From assembly GCA_902537905.1 (NCBI GenBank), contig CACBDD010000004.1:1-53595 (forward strand): 53,595 nt of DNA. Reading direction: 5' to 3'. How positions within the stretch are numbered: position 1 is the stretch's first letter; every line of letters starts with the position of its first letter. Both the position numbers and the translations under genes were made by a program. This document shows, piece by piece, positions 23,172 to 31,954 of this stretch. Origin of the DNA: an uncultured Pelagibacteraceae bacterium (GTDB lineage: Bacteria > Pseudomonadota > Alphaproteobacteria > Pelagibacterales > Pelagibacteraceae). The notes below the pieces were generated by a model that ran no database searches, had not been told where the DNA came from, and saw only the letters and a program-made list of their open reading frames with translations.

Positions 23172-23839
23172 AAAATTTAAGCCATATTAAAAATATTCTA
23201 TTTGATTGTGATGGTGTTCTTTATAGCGACCTAAAGGCAGTATTTGGTCAAGTAAGCCAAAAAATGACTGAATATATTTCAAGTAAACTTAATGTAGATT
23301 TAAAAAAAGCCAAAGAACTTCAGACAAATTACTTCCATAAATATAACACAAGCTTAAATGGTCTAATGATACATCATGAAATTGATCCTAAAGAATTTTT
23401 AAATTTTGTTCATGATGTTGATTTATCTTTTTTAGAAAAAGATACAGCATTAAGATATGAGTTAGAGAATATAAATTTAAGAAAATTTGTTTTTACTAAC
23501 GGCAGTCAAAATCATGTAAAGCATATCACTACAACCCTTGGAATTGATGACCAATTTGAGAATATATTTGATATTGTAGATGCGGAATATCATCCAAAAC
23601 CAGAGGCTAAAGCTTTTGATTTAATGATAGAAAAATTCAAAATTGATCCAAAAGAAACTTTATATATCGAAGATATAGCAAAAAACTTATCGATAGGTAA
23701 AGAGCGAGGAACAGTTACTGCTTGGTTAATTAATGATGAAGAATGGGGTAAAAAAGAATCTGAAAAAGAATATATTGATTATAAAATTGAAAATCTTACT
23801 TTATTTTTAAAAGAAATAAGGTTATTAAAAAACCAATAA
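23168..23839 (+). CDS. HAD-family pyrimidine 5'-nucleotidase (SDT1-like)
   Basis: This is a 223-residue HAD hydrolase with motif I FDCDGVLY, motif II FTNGS, motif III lysine in HPKPEAKAF and motif IV YIEDIAKN. The DxDxVLY form and overall layout match the pyrimidine 5'-nucleotidase (SDT1/PHM8-like) subgroup common beside argB or dapD in alphaproteobacteria. The substrate is inferred from the subgroup, not shown. It overlaps argB by 4 nt and precedes dapD by 3 nt. Confidence 0.8.
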   Translation: MKNLSHIKNILFDCDGVLYSDLKAVFGQVSQKMTEYISSKLNVDLKKAKELQTNYFHKYNTSLNGLMIHHEIDPKEFLNFVHDVDLSFLEKDTALRYELENINLRKFVFTNGSQNHVKHITTTLGIDDQFENIFDIVDAEYHPKPEAKAFDLMIEKFKIDPKETLYIEDIAKNLSIGKERGTVTAWLINDEEWGKKESEKEYIDYKIENLTLFLKEIRLLKNQ

Positions 23840-23842
23840 ATT

Positions 23843-24670
23843 ATGAGTATAGAAAACATAATAGAAGAAGCTTGGGAAAACAAAGATAAAGTTAATCAAA
23901 ATTCAGATCAAAATTTAAAAGATGCTATTAATCAAGTAATAGAAGATCTAGATAGCGGTAAATCTAGAGTTGCTGAAAAAATTGATGGTGAATGGGTAAC
24001 TCATCAACACTTAAAAAAAGCAATTATGCTAAGTTTTAGAATCCATGGTATGGAAACTTTAGATGGTCCCTACTCAGCTTGGAGAGATAAAGCTCATTTG
24101 TTAAAAGGAAAAACAGCTGGATGGTCAAACGCTGATTTTGAAAAAGCAGGTTTTAGAATGGTACCTAATACTGCAATGAGAAAAGGATCATATGTTGCTA
24201 AAAATGTAGTTCTAATGCCGAGTTATGTAAATATTGGTGCATACATAGATGAAGGAACAATGATGGATACTTTTAGCCGTGCAGGTAGTTGCTGTCAGAT
24301 TGGAAAAAATTGTCATATTTCAGCTGGAACTGGTATTGGTGGAGTTTTAGAACCAGCACAAGCACTTCCGACTATTATTGAAGATAATGTTTTTATAGGC
24401 GCTATGTCAGAAGTTGTGGAAGGTGTAATTGTTGGCGAAGGTTCAGTGCTAAGTATGGGTATGTATATTGGTCAATCAACTAAAATTGTTAATAGAAAAT
24501 CTGGTGAAGTAACTCGTGGTAAAATACCTCCCTACTCTGTAGTTGTTCCTGGATCGTTACCAGACAAAAATAATCCCGCTGCGCCGTCATTATATTGTGC
24601 AGTAATCATCAAACAAGTAGATGAAAAAACAAGATCTAAAACATCAGTAAACGATCTTTTAAGAGATTAA
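23843..24670 (+). CDS. dapD: 2,3,4,5-tetrahydropyridine-2,6-dicarboxylate N-succinyltransferase
   Basis: DapD succinylates tetrahydrodipicolinate in the lysine/diaminopimelate pathway. The left-handed beta-helix is visible as hexapeptide repeats from about residue 110, including [34 protein letters not shown] and [15 protein letters not shown], ending in [13 protein letters not shown]. Length 275 is normal. It is followed by dapE after 1 nt, so two consecutive pathway enzymes are co-transcribed. Confidence 0.96.
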   Translation: MSIENIIEEAWENKDKVNQNSDQNLKDAINQVIEDLDSGKSRVAEKIDGEWVTHQHLKKAIMLSFRIHGMETLDGPYSAWRDKAHLLKGKTAGWSNADFEKAGFRMVPNTAMRKGSYVAKNVVLMPSYVNIGAYIDEGTMMDTFSRAGSCCQIGKNCHISAGTGIGGVLEPAQALPTIIEDNVFIGAMSEVVEGVIVGEGSVLSMGMYIGQSTKIVNRKSGEVTRGKIPPYSVVVPGSLPDKNNPAAPSLYCAVIIKQVDEKTRSKTSVNDLLRD

Positions 24671-24671
24671 A

Positions 24672-25829
24672 ATGCAAACCATTAATGAATTACAATTAGC
24701 TAAAGAGCTAATTCGTTACCCGTCTGTAACACCAATAGATGCTGGGGTAATGAAGTTCTTAGAAAAAAAATTAAAGAAACTTGGGTTCAAAACTAAAATA
24801 TTAGAGTTTAAAGAAAAAAACAGTAAATCAGTTAAAAATCTTTATGCAAGACTTGGGTCTAATAGTCCAAATTTTTGCTACGCTGGTCACTTAGATGTTG
24901 TGCCTGCTGGAAATTTAAAAAATTGGACGGTAAATCCTTTTAGACCCTCAATTAAAAAAGGACATTTAATTGGAAGAGGAGCAAATGACATGAAAAGCTC
25001 TATTGCAGCATTTGTTTCTGCTGTCAGTATTTTTGTTAAAAATAAAAAAAAATTTAATGGTTCTATAAGCTTACTAATTACAGGTGATGAAGAAGGAGTT
25101 GCTATTAATGGTACAAAAAAAGTTGTCGAATACTTAAAAAAAAGAAAAGAAAAAATTAATTTTTGTTTGGTTGGAGAACCAACTAATCCAAATAAATTGG
25201 GAGAAATGATTAAAATTGGTCGAAGAGGAAGTATGACTGGTAGACTTTCAGTCATAGGTATTCAGGGTCATGTTGCTTATCCTCATAGGGCTAACAATCC
25301 ATCGACTGCTCTTGTTCAAATATTAAAAGAATTGAAAGAAATTAAATTTGATAAAGGAACAAAAGACTTTCAACCAACAAACCTAGAGGTTACAAGAATA
25401 AATATTGATAATATAGCTGACAACGTGATTCCAGGTTTGGCTAATGCAACTTTTAATATTAGGTTCAATAACAAACATTCATCGAATTCAATTAAGACAA
25501 AAATAAATAAAATATTAAAGAAAATTTGTCATAAAAATAAATCAAATTACAAAATTGAATATAGTGTATCTGGTGAAGCTTTTTTAACTAAACCAAACCG
25601 AACTACATATATGATCCAAGATATAATTAAAAAGATTACTAAAATTAAGCCTGAACTATCAACAACAGGAGGCACATCTGATGCAAGATTTATTAGAAAA
25701 ATTGCACCTTGTTTGGAATTTGGTTTGGTTGGAAAAACAATGCATAAAGTAGATGAAGCAGTTTCTTTAAGTGATTTAAAAAAATTAACTTTAATTTATT
25801 CAAATATTTTAAAGAATTATTTTAAGTGA
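24672..25829 (+). CDS. dapE: Succinyl-diaminopimelate desuccinylase
   Basis: DapE removes the succinyl group added by DapD, giving LL-diaminopimelate. This M20 metallopeptidase-fold enzyme shows its zinc ligands in AGHLDVVPAG, GRGANDMKSSIAAF and GDEEG, with a C-terminal GGTSDARF and the final His in HKVDE. Length 385 is normal. Its stop overlaps the GTG start of the next gene (GTGA). Confidence 0.95.
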   Translation: MQTINELQLAKELIRYPSVTPIDAGVMKFLEKKLKKLGFKTKILEFKEKNSKSVKNLYARLGSNSPNFCYAGHLDVVPAGNLKNWTVNPFRPSIKKGHLIGRGANDMKSSIAAFVSAVSIFVKNKKKFNGSISLLITGDEEGVAINGTKKVVEYLKKRKEKINFCLVGEPTNPNKLGEMIKIGRRGSMTGRLSVIGIQGHVAYPHRANNPSTALVQILKELKEIKFDKGTKDFQPTNLEVTRINIDNIADNVIPGLANATFNIRFNNKHSSNSIKTKINKILKKICHKNKSNYKIEYSVSGEAFLTKPNRTTYMIQDIIKKITKIKPELSTTGGTSDARFIRKIAPCLEFGLVGKTMHKVDEAVSLSDLKKLTLIYSNILKNYFK

Positions 25830-26755
25830 AAACAGCTTTAATTACTTCAGATACATATCAAAATCACAATACAGGAGATGGACATCCTGAAAAAATAGAT
25901 AGAGTTGCAGCTGTTATTGATAATTTTAAAAAATTAGATAACAAAAATTTAATATGGAAAAAGCCATCAAAATTTGAAAAATCATTATTAATTAAAACAC
26001 ATTCCTCTGAATATATTGATCATGTCGATCGATCATACCCTCAAAATGGTTTTAATTTTTTAGATGGCGATACAGTTGTTTCCCCTGGTAGCAAAGAGGC
26101 AACAATGGACGCTGTTGGATCAATTATAACAGCGATTGATGGTGTGGAAGAAAAAGAATTTAAAAATGCTTTTTGTGCAGTGAGACCCCCAGGTCATCAC
26201 GCAGAAAAAGAAAAAGCAATGGGCTTTTGTATTTATAACAATGTTGCAGTTGGAGCTAATTATTTAATTGAAAAATATGGTTATAAAAGAATAGCTATAA
26301 TTGATTTCGATGTCCATCATGGGAATGGAACTCAAAATATTTTTTTCAATAATGAAAAAGTTTTATATATTTCTACACATCAATTTCCATATTATCCAGG
26401 TTCAGGATCAGAAAAAGAGATTGGAAAATTTAATAATATTTTAAATATTCCACTAGAAGCAGGAACCACTGCTACAGAATATTTAAATGCTTATGAACTG
26501 GTATTAAAGAAATTAAAAGAATTTAAACCAGAATTTCTACTGTTTTCTGCAGGTTTTGATGCTCATATTGATGATCCATTAGCACAATTAAAACTTAGTG
26601 CGGAAGATTATTATACAATTACAAAAAGAACTTTAGAAATTTCAAAATCATTTTGCAAAGGTAATGTAGTATCTATACTAGAAGGTGGATATGATTTAAA
26701 AGCACTACAAGATAGTACTCAAAGACATGTTGATGCTCTTTTAGAATTTAATTGA
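25826..26755 (+). CDS. Histone-deacetylase-family protein (class II-like amidohydrolase)
   Basis: This is a 309-residue zinc amidohydrolase of the HDAC/AcuC/acetylpolyamine superfamily. Catalytic RPPGHHAEKE (H124, H125) and the zinc-binding DFDVHHGNGTQ (D162, H164) are intact, and a third ligand is expected in FSAGFDAHIDDP. In bacteria such proteins deacetylate acetylated lysines, polyamines or related amides; the substrate cannot be read from the sequence. It starts with GTG coupled to dapE, and its stop overlaps a possible TTG start of the SET-domain gene. Confidence 0.88.
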   Translation: MKTALITSDTYQNHNTGDGHPEKIDRVAAVIDNFKKLDNKNLIWKKPSKFEKSLLIKTHSSEYIDHVDRSYPQNGFNFLDGDTVVSPGSKEATMDAVGSIITAIDGVEEKEFKNAFCAVRPPGHHAEKEKAMGFCIYNNVAVGANYLIEKYGYKRIAIIDFDVHHGNGTQNIFFNNEKVLYISTHQFPYYPGSGSEKEIGKFNNILNIPLEAGTTATEYLNAYELVLKKLKEFKPEFLLFSAGFDAHIDDPLAQLKLSAEDYYTITKRTLEISKSFCKGNVVSILEGGYDLKALQDSTQRHVDALLEFN

Positions 26756-26790
26756 TAAATCCTAGGAAAACTCTAAATAAAAAAATCTTT

Positions 26791-27282
26791 ATGAAATTAT
26801 ATAAAATTAAAAAATCTGATATCGATAAAAGAGGTAGAGGACTTTATGCTACTAGAGATATCAAAGAAGGTACCAAAATAATTGATTACGTTGGTAAACT
26901 AATTACAAAAAAACAAACAGAAGAATCTGATAAGTATGACAATGGTAAACCAATCTATTTATTTACTATCAATAAAAAATACGACCTTGATGGGGATTTT
27001 TCATGGAATACTGCAGGATTAATTAATCATTCTTGCGACAATAATTGTGATTATGATGGCAAAGGTCTTAAAATTTGGGTTAAAGCAATAAAAGATATTA
27101 AAAAAGGTGAAGAATTTACCTGTGATTATGGTTTTGGTTATGACGAAAATTACAAACAATTTCCATGTAAGTGTAATTCAAAAAATTGTTGTGGCTATAT
27201 TGTAAGAGCGGAGTCTAGATGGCGGATAAATAAAAAATTTGCTATGAGTAATAAAAGAAATCTAATAAAAAATTCTAGATAA
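26791..27282 (+). CDS. SET-domain protein methyltransferase with post-SET zinc motif
   Basis: This 163-residue protein consists of a SET domain: KKSDIDKRGRGLYATRDIKEG at the start, NHSCDNNC (the NHS SAM/knot motif) and GEEFTCDYGFGY, followed by a CxCx4C post-SET cluster in CKCNSKNC. Such proteins transfer methyl groups from SAM to lysines; the target is unknown. I chose the ATG at 26791, where similarity to SET proteins starts. A TTG at 26752 overlapping the HDAC stop would add 13 residues. The 3' end overlaps convergent truA by 21 nt. Confidence 0.85.
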   Translation: MKLYKIKKSDIDKRGRGLYATRDIKEGTKIIDYVGKLITKKQTEESDKYDNGKPIYLFTINKKYDLDGDFSWNTAGLINHSCDNNCDYDGKGLKIWVKAIKDIKKGEEFTCDYGFGYDENYKQFPCKCNSKNCCGYIVRAESRWRINKKFAMSNKRNLIKNSR

Positions 27283-28002
27283 AAATAAGCCAGTAGGTGG
27301 TGCTGGAGGAGCACACATTGATCTTTTTTTAGATTTTAAAGCTTTATCAAAATTTTTTAAATCCCATTTCTTTTCACCTAAATATTTCAAACAACCAACC
27401 ATTGATCTCACTTGCTGCTGAAGAAAAGATTGAGATTTAAATTGAATTTCTATTTTATCATTTAAAGATTTTAATTTTACAAAATCCATTGTTCTAACTG
27501 GACTTTTTGCATTACAACTTGACGCTCTAAATGTTGAGAAATCTTTAGTACCTACTAATTTTTTTGCACCTAATTTCATTAAATCTAAATCTAATTTTTT
27601 TCTTACATGCCAAACTTGGTTTTTTTCAATCACCGGTGAACTTGTTCTATTTAAAATGATATATTTATAAATTCTCTTTTTTGCAGAAAATCTTGAATGA
27701 AAATTACTATTCCTTTTTTTTATTTTAAGAATTGCAATATTTTCATTTTTCAAAAAGTGATTTATTGAGTTAATGAATTTATCTAAATTTAATAATTTAT
27801 TTTTTAAATCAAAATGTGCTGACTGCTCTATGGCATGAACACCAGCATCTGTCCTACCCGATCCAACTATAGTAATATTTTCTTTTAATAATTTTCTAAT
27901 TTTGTCTTGAAGTATCCCTTGGATAGTTTTATTTTTTTTTTGAATTTGCCAACCCTTATAATTTGTCCCCAAATATTCAATCAAAAGCTGATATCTAAAC
28001 AT
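27262..28002 (-). CDS. truA: tRNA pseudouridine synthase A (positions 38-40)
   Basis: TruA forms pseudouridine in the anticodon stem-loop. The catalytic aspartate is D52 in GSGRTDAGVHA; the N-terminal LIEYLGTNYKGWQIQ and the RSMVGCL segment are typical. Length 246 is normal. It is immediately downstream of fmt with no gap, and its 3' end overlaps the convergent SET gene by 21 nt. Confidence 0.95.
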   Translation of the reverse strand: MFRYQLLIEYLGTNYKGWQIQKKNKTIQGILQDKIRKLLKENITIVGSGRTDAGVHAIEQSAHFDLKNKLLNLDKFINSINHFLKNENIAILKIKKRNSNFHSRFSAKKRIYKYIILNRTSSPVIEKNQVWHVRKKLDLDLMKLGAKKLVGTKDFSTFRASSCNAKSPVRTMDFVKLKSLNDKIEIQFKSQSFLQQQVRSMVGCLKYLGEKKWDLKNFDKALKSKKRSMCAPPAPPTGLFLSRIFY

Positions 28003-28923
28003 TTATATCTTTGAGCCTTTTTTTATCTGCGCACCTAGTATAAATTCACCAATATTTTGAGGTCTTTTCCCCTGTCTCTGAATTTCCTTCACAATAATCG
28101 ATTGATTATTACCACAAGCGATTTCAAGATTATCACTCAATACAGACCCTGGATTTCCTTGAGCTCTTCCAATTTGAGCTTTTAAAATTTTATATCTTTC
28201 TCCATTAAAATTAAAAAATGCTCCTGGTGATGGATATAAACCATTTATCTTACCAATAATTTTTTCAGCATTTTCATCCCAATTAATTTGACCTTCAGTT
28301 TTTTGAATTTTAGAAGCATAAGTGGCATTCAAATGATCTTGCTCAACAAAATTTGCTTTATCCTCTAAAATATCATCTACATTATCTAAAATTTTTTCTG
28401 CTGCTAAATTTGAAAGTTTTTCACTAATTTCTAACGCGTTCAAATTTTCATTAAGTTGAATTTTATAATTATTACAAACTGGCCCAGTATCTAATTTTTC
28501 AGCGATTCTCATTATACTTATTCCAGTTTCCTGATCTAAATTCATAATAGATCTTTGAATTGGTGCGGCACCTCTCCATTTTGGCAGTAAAGATGCGTGT
28601 ATATTTATAAAACCTGCTTTAGTTAAGCTTAGAAATTTTTTAGGTATGATTTGTCCGTAAGCAACAACTATTGCTAAATCGGCATCTAAACAATTTAAAA
28701 AATTATATTCCTCTTCATTGTTTAAAATTGGTGGTGTTCTGTATTCTAAATTTAAAGTTTCTGAAATACCTTGTATTGGAGACTTATTAATTTTTTGTCC
28801 TCTTTTTGATTTTTGAGGTGGCTGAGTATATACACAAGAAATATTATATCCATTTTGATATAAAGATTTTAAAATTGGTACAGCGAACATGGGCGTACCC
28901 ATAAAAACTAACTTTTTTGACAT
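28003..28923 (-). CDS. fmt: Methionyl-tRNA formyltransferase
   Basis: Fmt formylates initiator Met-tRNA. The formyl-transfer core HASLLPKWRGAAPIQRSI holds the catalytic His and the tRNA-acceptor loop, and the N-terminal VFMGTPMFAVPIL is characteristic. Length 306 is normal. The def-fmt-truA order is a common bacterial formylation/tRNA-modification operon; here def is 3 nt upstream. Confidence 0.96.
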   Translation of the reverse strand: MSKKLVFMGTPMFAVPILKSLYQNGYNISCVYTQPPQKSKRGQKINKSPIQGISETLNLEYRTPPILNNEEEYNFLNCLDADLAIVVAYGQIIPKKFLSLTKAGFINIHASLLPKWRGAAPIQRSIMNLDQETGISIMRIAEKLDTGPVCNNYKIQLNENLNALEISEKLSNLAAEKILDNVDDILEDKANFVEQDHLNATYASKIQKTEGQINWDENAEKIIGKINGLYPSPGAFFNFNGERYKILKAQIGRAQGNPGSVLSDNLEIACGNNQSIIVKEIQRQGKRPQNIGEFILGAQIKKGSKI

Positions 28924-28926
28924 TTT

Positions 28927-29445
28927 TTAAACTTCAGCTGTGTTGGATTTTAATTTTGAAAGTTTCTTTATGATCATTGATTTTTTTAGTTTTGAAAGAT
29001 AATCGATAAACAATATCCCTTCCAAATGATCCATTTCATGCTGAATGCATGTTGCAAGCAATCCATCTGCCTTTAGTAGTTGTTTCTTTCCGTTGTAATC
29101 TAAATACTCTACTTCACATTTGCTTGGTCGATCAATTTCAGCAAATTGGTTTGGTACTGATAAACACCCTTCTTCGTAGGTTGCCTTGAGTGGATCTTTA
29201 TTTTTTATAACTGGATTTACAAAGTATCTAGGCTCTTTTTTATTTTCATCCTTGCTTATATCCATCACTATAATTCTTTTTGGTATACCAATCTGAATTG
29301 CCGCAAGACCAATGCCATTAGCATCATACATTGTATCGAGCATATCATTCATTAATTTTTGCTCTTCACTTCCAACAGCTTCCACTGGTTTTGAAACTTG
29401 TCGAAGTAATTTATTAGGTTCTGTAATAATCGTTCTAATAGCCAT
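28927..29445 (-). CDS. def: Peptide deformylase
   Basis: Def removes the N-formyl group from nascent proteins. All three metal-site motifs are present: GIGLAAIQIG, EGCLSVP and QHEMDHLEG (HExxH). Length 172 is normal. It is followed by fmt, and 24 nt separate it from the upstream 585-residue protein gene. Confidence 0.96.
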   Translation of the reverse strand: MAIRTIITEPNKLLRQVSKPVEAVGSEEQKLMNDMLDTMYDANGIGLAAIQIGIPKRIIVMDISKDENKKEPRYFVNPVIKNKDPLKATYEEGCLSVPNQFAEIDRPSKCEVEYLDYNGKKQLLKADGLLATCIQHEMDHLEGILFIDYLSKLKKSMIIKKLSKLKSNTAEV

Positions 29446-29469
29446 AAAAGTTGTATGTTATTATAATTT

Positions 29470-31227
29470 TTATACTTTTAAAGGAAGAACTTTTAGTAAT
29501 AGCTTATTTCTTATTAAATCAGCATTTATTTGATTGAGTGTATTCGAAATAAAATAAAGTCTTTTTTCATCAATATTTTCTATTTTGTCATTACCTATAA
29601 TCTCAATTAAAGATAATAAAACTGTTCCAACTTCATTTGCATTTATCAACTCCACTAAATTTTCATCTAGTTCATAGGGTTTTTGTGAATACAAACTGTC
29701 ATACTCATTTGGTATTTCTACTCCATCTGATTTGAGACTTTCTATAAAAATTATATCTTTAGTAGACAAGGTTTCATTACTAAAAATTATTCTATCTAAA
29801 AATTTTTTTAAATCTTCTTGTATCTCAGATTTTGAATAATCACCTCTAAAATAATTTACCCACTTAGATTGATGTAAAATATTATTATTGTACACAATTT
29901 TTTTGAACTCTGAACTCTGATTTTTTGAATAGTTATTGTAGAAACTTAAATAATCTGAAGGAACATTATCTACTTCAATTTCGTTCAAGAAGTTATTGAG
30001 CTCTATATCAAAAGCTAATCCAATTTTATTATCCTCAAATAGCTGCTTCAACAACTGTAAAAATTTCAATTTTAATTCTGGTTCACTCGTTAAAAGTGCT
30101 CTTTGATAAATTAATGCTCTTGCTTCTACTGGAGACAGCAACTTGTAAGTATCAGTTGCGCTTAATAATTGTTCAATATTAAATTGAAATTTTTTATAAT
30201 ATTCAAACAAGTCTTTTTCTGAAAAAATTTTATAATTTGCAGCTTTTTCAATAATTAAAATTTTGTTTTGATCATTAATATCAACATTACTTAGGTCAGG
30301 TAATAAATTTGAATTTGAAAGATATTTCCAAATTAATTGTGGTGTATTTTCATTTGGTTCAAATGAAAAATCAGGATTTGTCCTATGTGCTAAATGAAAC
30401 TCGAATACTGAACCTTCAGAGATTTCTTTAGATGCCTCCTCAATATAACCAAATAGGTAATTCATTTTATTCTCAAAATATTCATCTTGAAAACCTAACT
30501 CTTTTTTAAGATCTAGAATTAATTGTGCTTCTTCATTTTTTCCATAATTAACTAAACAATATAAATTTAATTTTGATAAATATTCATCTTCAACTGGTTC
30601 TTTAATTTTTGTAAAAAATTCACAAGTCTTTTTTATATCTGTGTCTGATAAGTAGTTATCTAATAAATGTCTTGTTAATTCAGGATGAGAGCTTACAATT
30701 TGATTATTAATCAAAAATTCTTCGATAAGTTCTAAATTAGAATTTTTGATTAACCAATCAGATTTAAACTTTAAAAATTCATTTTCAGTAATATTTTGAT
30801 TAGGATAATGAGCGTTAGTTAATAATGAGACTTCCATAATTTCTAAAGCATCATTAGAAAGATTAATTTTCTCTAAACTATCAAACAAGCTTTTTAACTT
30901 TTGACCATCAGAATTCGTCCACATATCAATAGTCAAACCATGTTCTTCAGGATCATATAATCCTACGATTTTGACTTCTTTTGATATCAAATTTTCATCT
31001 AATTCTATAGAGCCAGTATTTTTATCTGACTGCATATCAAAAACACTAATTTGATCGTTATTATTTTCACCTTGCGAAGTAACGATTTCTTCAACAGTTT
31101 CATTTTCTTTTTTTTCAAGATTCCAAATATCAATTGGATTATCTTCTGCATGAATAGGATTTAAAAAAACTAGATAGATAAAAAATATAAAAAAAAATTT
31201 TTTATTTAACAATTTTAAAATTTTCAT
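29470..31227 (-). CDS. Secreted/periplasmic alpha-helical protein of unknown function
   Basis: This 585-residue protein begins with a signal peptide (KFFFIFFIYLVFLNPIHA, cleavage expected after A27, before EDNP). The mature part is rich in Leu, Glu, Asn and Lys with many predicted amphipathic helices and no cysteine cluster or catalytic motif that I recognise, suggesting a helical-repeat scaffold. I do not assign a family. It overlaps by 26 nt the gene for a 60-residue membrane protein upstream, so the two are probably made together. It precedes def by 24 nt. Confidence 0.7.
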   Translation of the reverse strand: MKILKLLNKKFFFIFFIYLVFLNPIHAEDNPIDIWNLEKKENETVEEIVTSQGENNNDQISVFDMQSDKNTGSIELDENLISKEVKIVGLYDPEEHGLTIDMWTNSDGQKLKSLFDSLEKINLSNDALEIMEVSLLTNAHYPNQNITENEFLKFKSDWLIKNSNLELIEEFLINNQIVSSHPELTRHLLDNYLSDTDIKKTCEFFTKIKEPVEDEYLSKLNLYCLVNYGKNEEAQLILDLKKELGFQDEYFENKMNYLFGYIEEASKEISEGSVFEFHLAHRTNPDFSFEPNENTPQLIWKYLSNSNLLPDLSNVDINDQNKILIIEKAANYKIFSEKDLFEYYKKFQFNIEQLLSATDTYKLLSPVEARALIYQRALLTSEPELKLKFLQLLKQLFEDNKIGLAFDIELNNFLNEIEVDNVPSDYLSFYNNYSKNQSSEFKKIVYNNNILHQSKWVNYFRGDYSKSEIQEDLKKFLDRIIFSNETLSTKDIIFIESLKSDGVEIPNEYDSLYSQKPYELDENLVELINANEVGTVLLSLIEIIGNDKIENIDEKRLYFISNTLNQINADLIRNKLLLKVLPLKV

Positions 31228-31384
31228 TTGGAATAATTTTTTCTATTTCCTTTTTAGGGGCAGGAAAATCAATTGAATTAAGAATAAAAACAACACCAAG
31301 AACAATTACTAGTCCAAAAATAGATTTAACAACTAGTCCAATTATACTTTTTTTGCTCGAACTTGTATTTTTGTTGAATTGCAT
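31202..31384 (-). CDS. 60-residue single-pass membrane protein
   Basis: This small protein has a polar, Ser/Lys-rich N-terminus, one transmembrane helix (about residues 14-35, IIGLVVKSIFGLVIVLGVVF) and a charged C-terminal tail containing KKEIEKIIPNENFKIVK, so it is likely an N-in inner-membrane peptide. It overlaps the 585-residue secreted protein gene by 26 nt and is divergent from aroK with a 57-nt spacer. No family is recognised. The overlap with a secreted partner argues for a real gene. Confidence 0.6.
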   Translation of the reverse strand: MQFNKNTSSSKKSIIGLVVKSIFGLVIVLGVVFILNSIDFPAPKKEIEKIIPNENFKIVK

Positions 31385-31441
31385 ATAACTTTAGTTAATT
31401 TCAAATTAAGACATATTTGTGTTTTTTCAATATTTAAACTT

Positions 31442-31954
31442 ATGAAATCAAAAAAAAATCTTGTTTTTTTAGGTATGATGGGTTCTGGAAAGAGTTCTAT
31501 AGGCTCTTTAGTTGCCAAAAAATTTAAATTAAATTTTGTAGATATAGATAAAGAAATTGAGAAAAATTTAAATACAACAATTAGAAAAATATTTGAAACA
31601 AAAGGAGAAGAATATTTTAGAAAAATTGAAGAAAAAACTACACTTAAAAAATTAAAACTTAATTCTACTGTAGTCTCTCTAGGAGGAGGGGCTTTTACAA
31701 ATAAAAATATAAGAAATGAGGTTTTAAAAAATCATTATTCATTTTGGTTAAATTGGAATGAAAAAATTTTAATTGAAAGAATTAAAAATAGCAAAAAAAG
31801 ACCTTTAACAATTAATGCTACAGATAGCGATTTAATTGATTTAATCAAAAAAAGGGCTAACATTTATTCTAAAGCATTATATGAAATCAAATGTGATAAT
31901 CTCACAAAAAATGAAATCGTAGACAAAATTAAAGAAATTTATGAAACCAATTAA
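31442..31954 (+). CDS. aroK: Shikimate kinase
   Basis: AroK phosphorylates shikimate in aromatic amino-acid synthesis. The P-loop GMMGSGKSS, the D-I-D shikimate-binding region FVDIDKEIE, FRKIEE and VVSLGGGAF are visible, with lid residues KKRPL near 117. The frame is open to an ATG at 31379, but the ATG at 31442 directly before KKNLVFLGMMGSGKS is the natural start (170 residues). It overlaps aroB by 14 nt. Confidence 0.94.
   Translation: MKSKKNLVFLGMMGSGKSSIGSLVAKKFKLNFVDIDKEIEKNLNTTIRKIFETKGEEYFRKIEEKTTLKKLKLNSTVVSLGGGAFTNKNIRNEVLKNHYSFWLNWNEKILIERIKNSKKRPLTINATDSDLIDLIKKRANIYSKALYEIKCDNLTKNEIVDKIKEIYETN

Noticed and set aside
24887..25255. 122-residue open frame antisense to dapE
   Set aside because: It covers the conserved zinc-binding region of dapE on the other strand; the translation is a Leu/Phe/Pro-rich shadow without family features.
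31379..31441. 21-residue N-terminal extension of shikimate kinase
   Set aside because: It overlaps the divergent small membrane gene, and family N-termini match the internal ATG at 31442.
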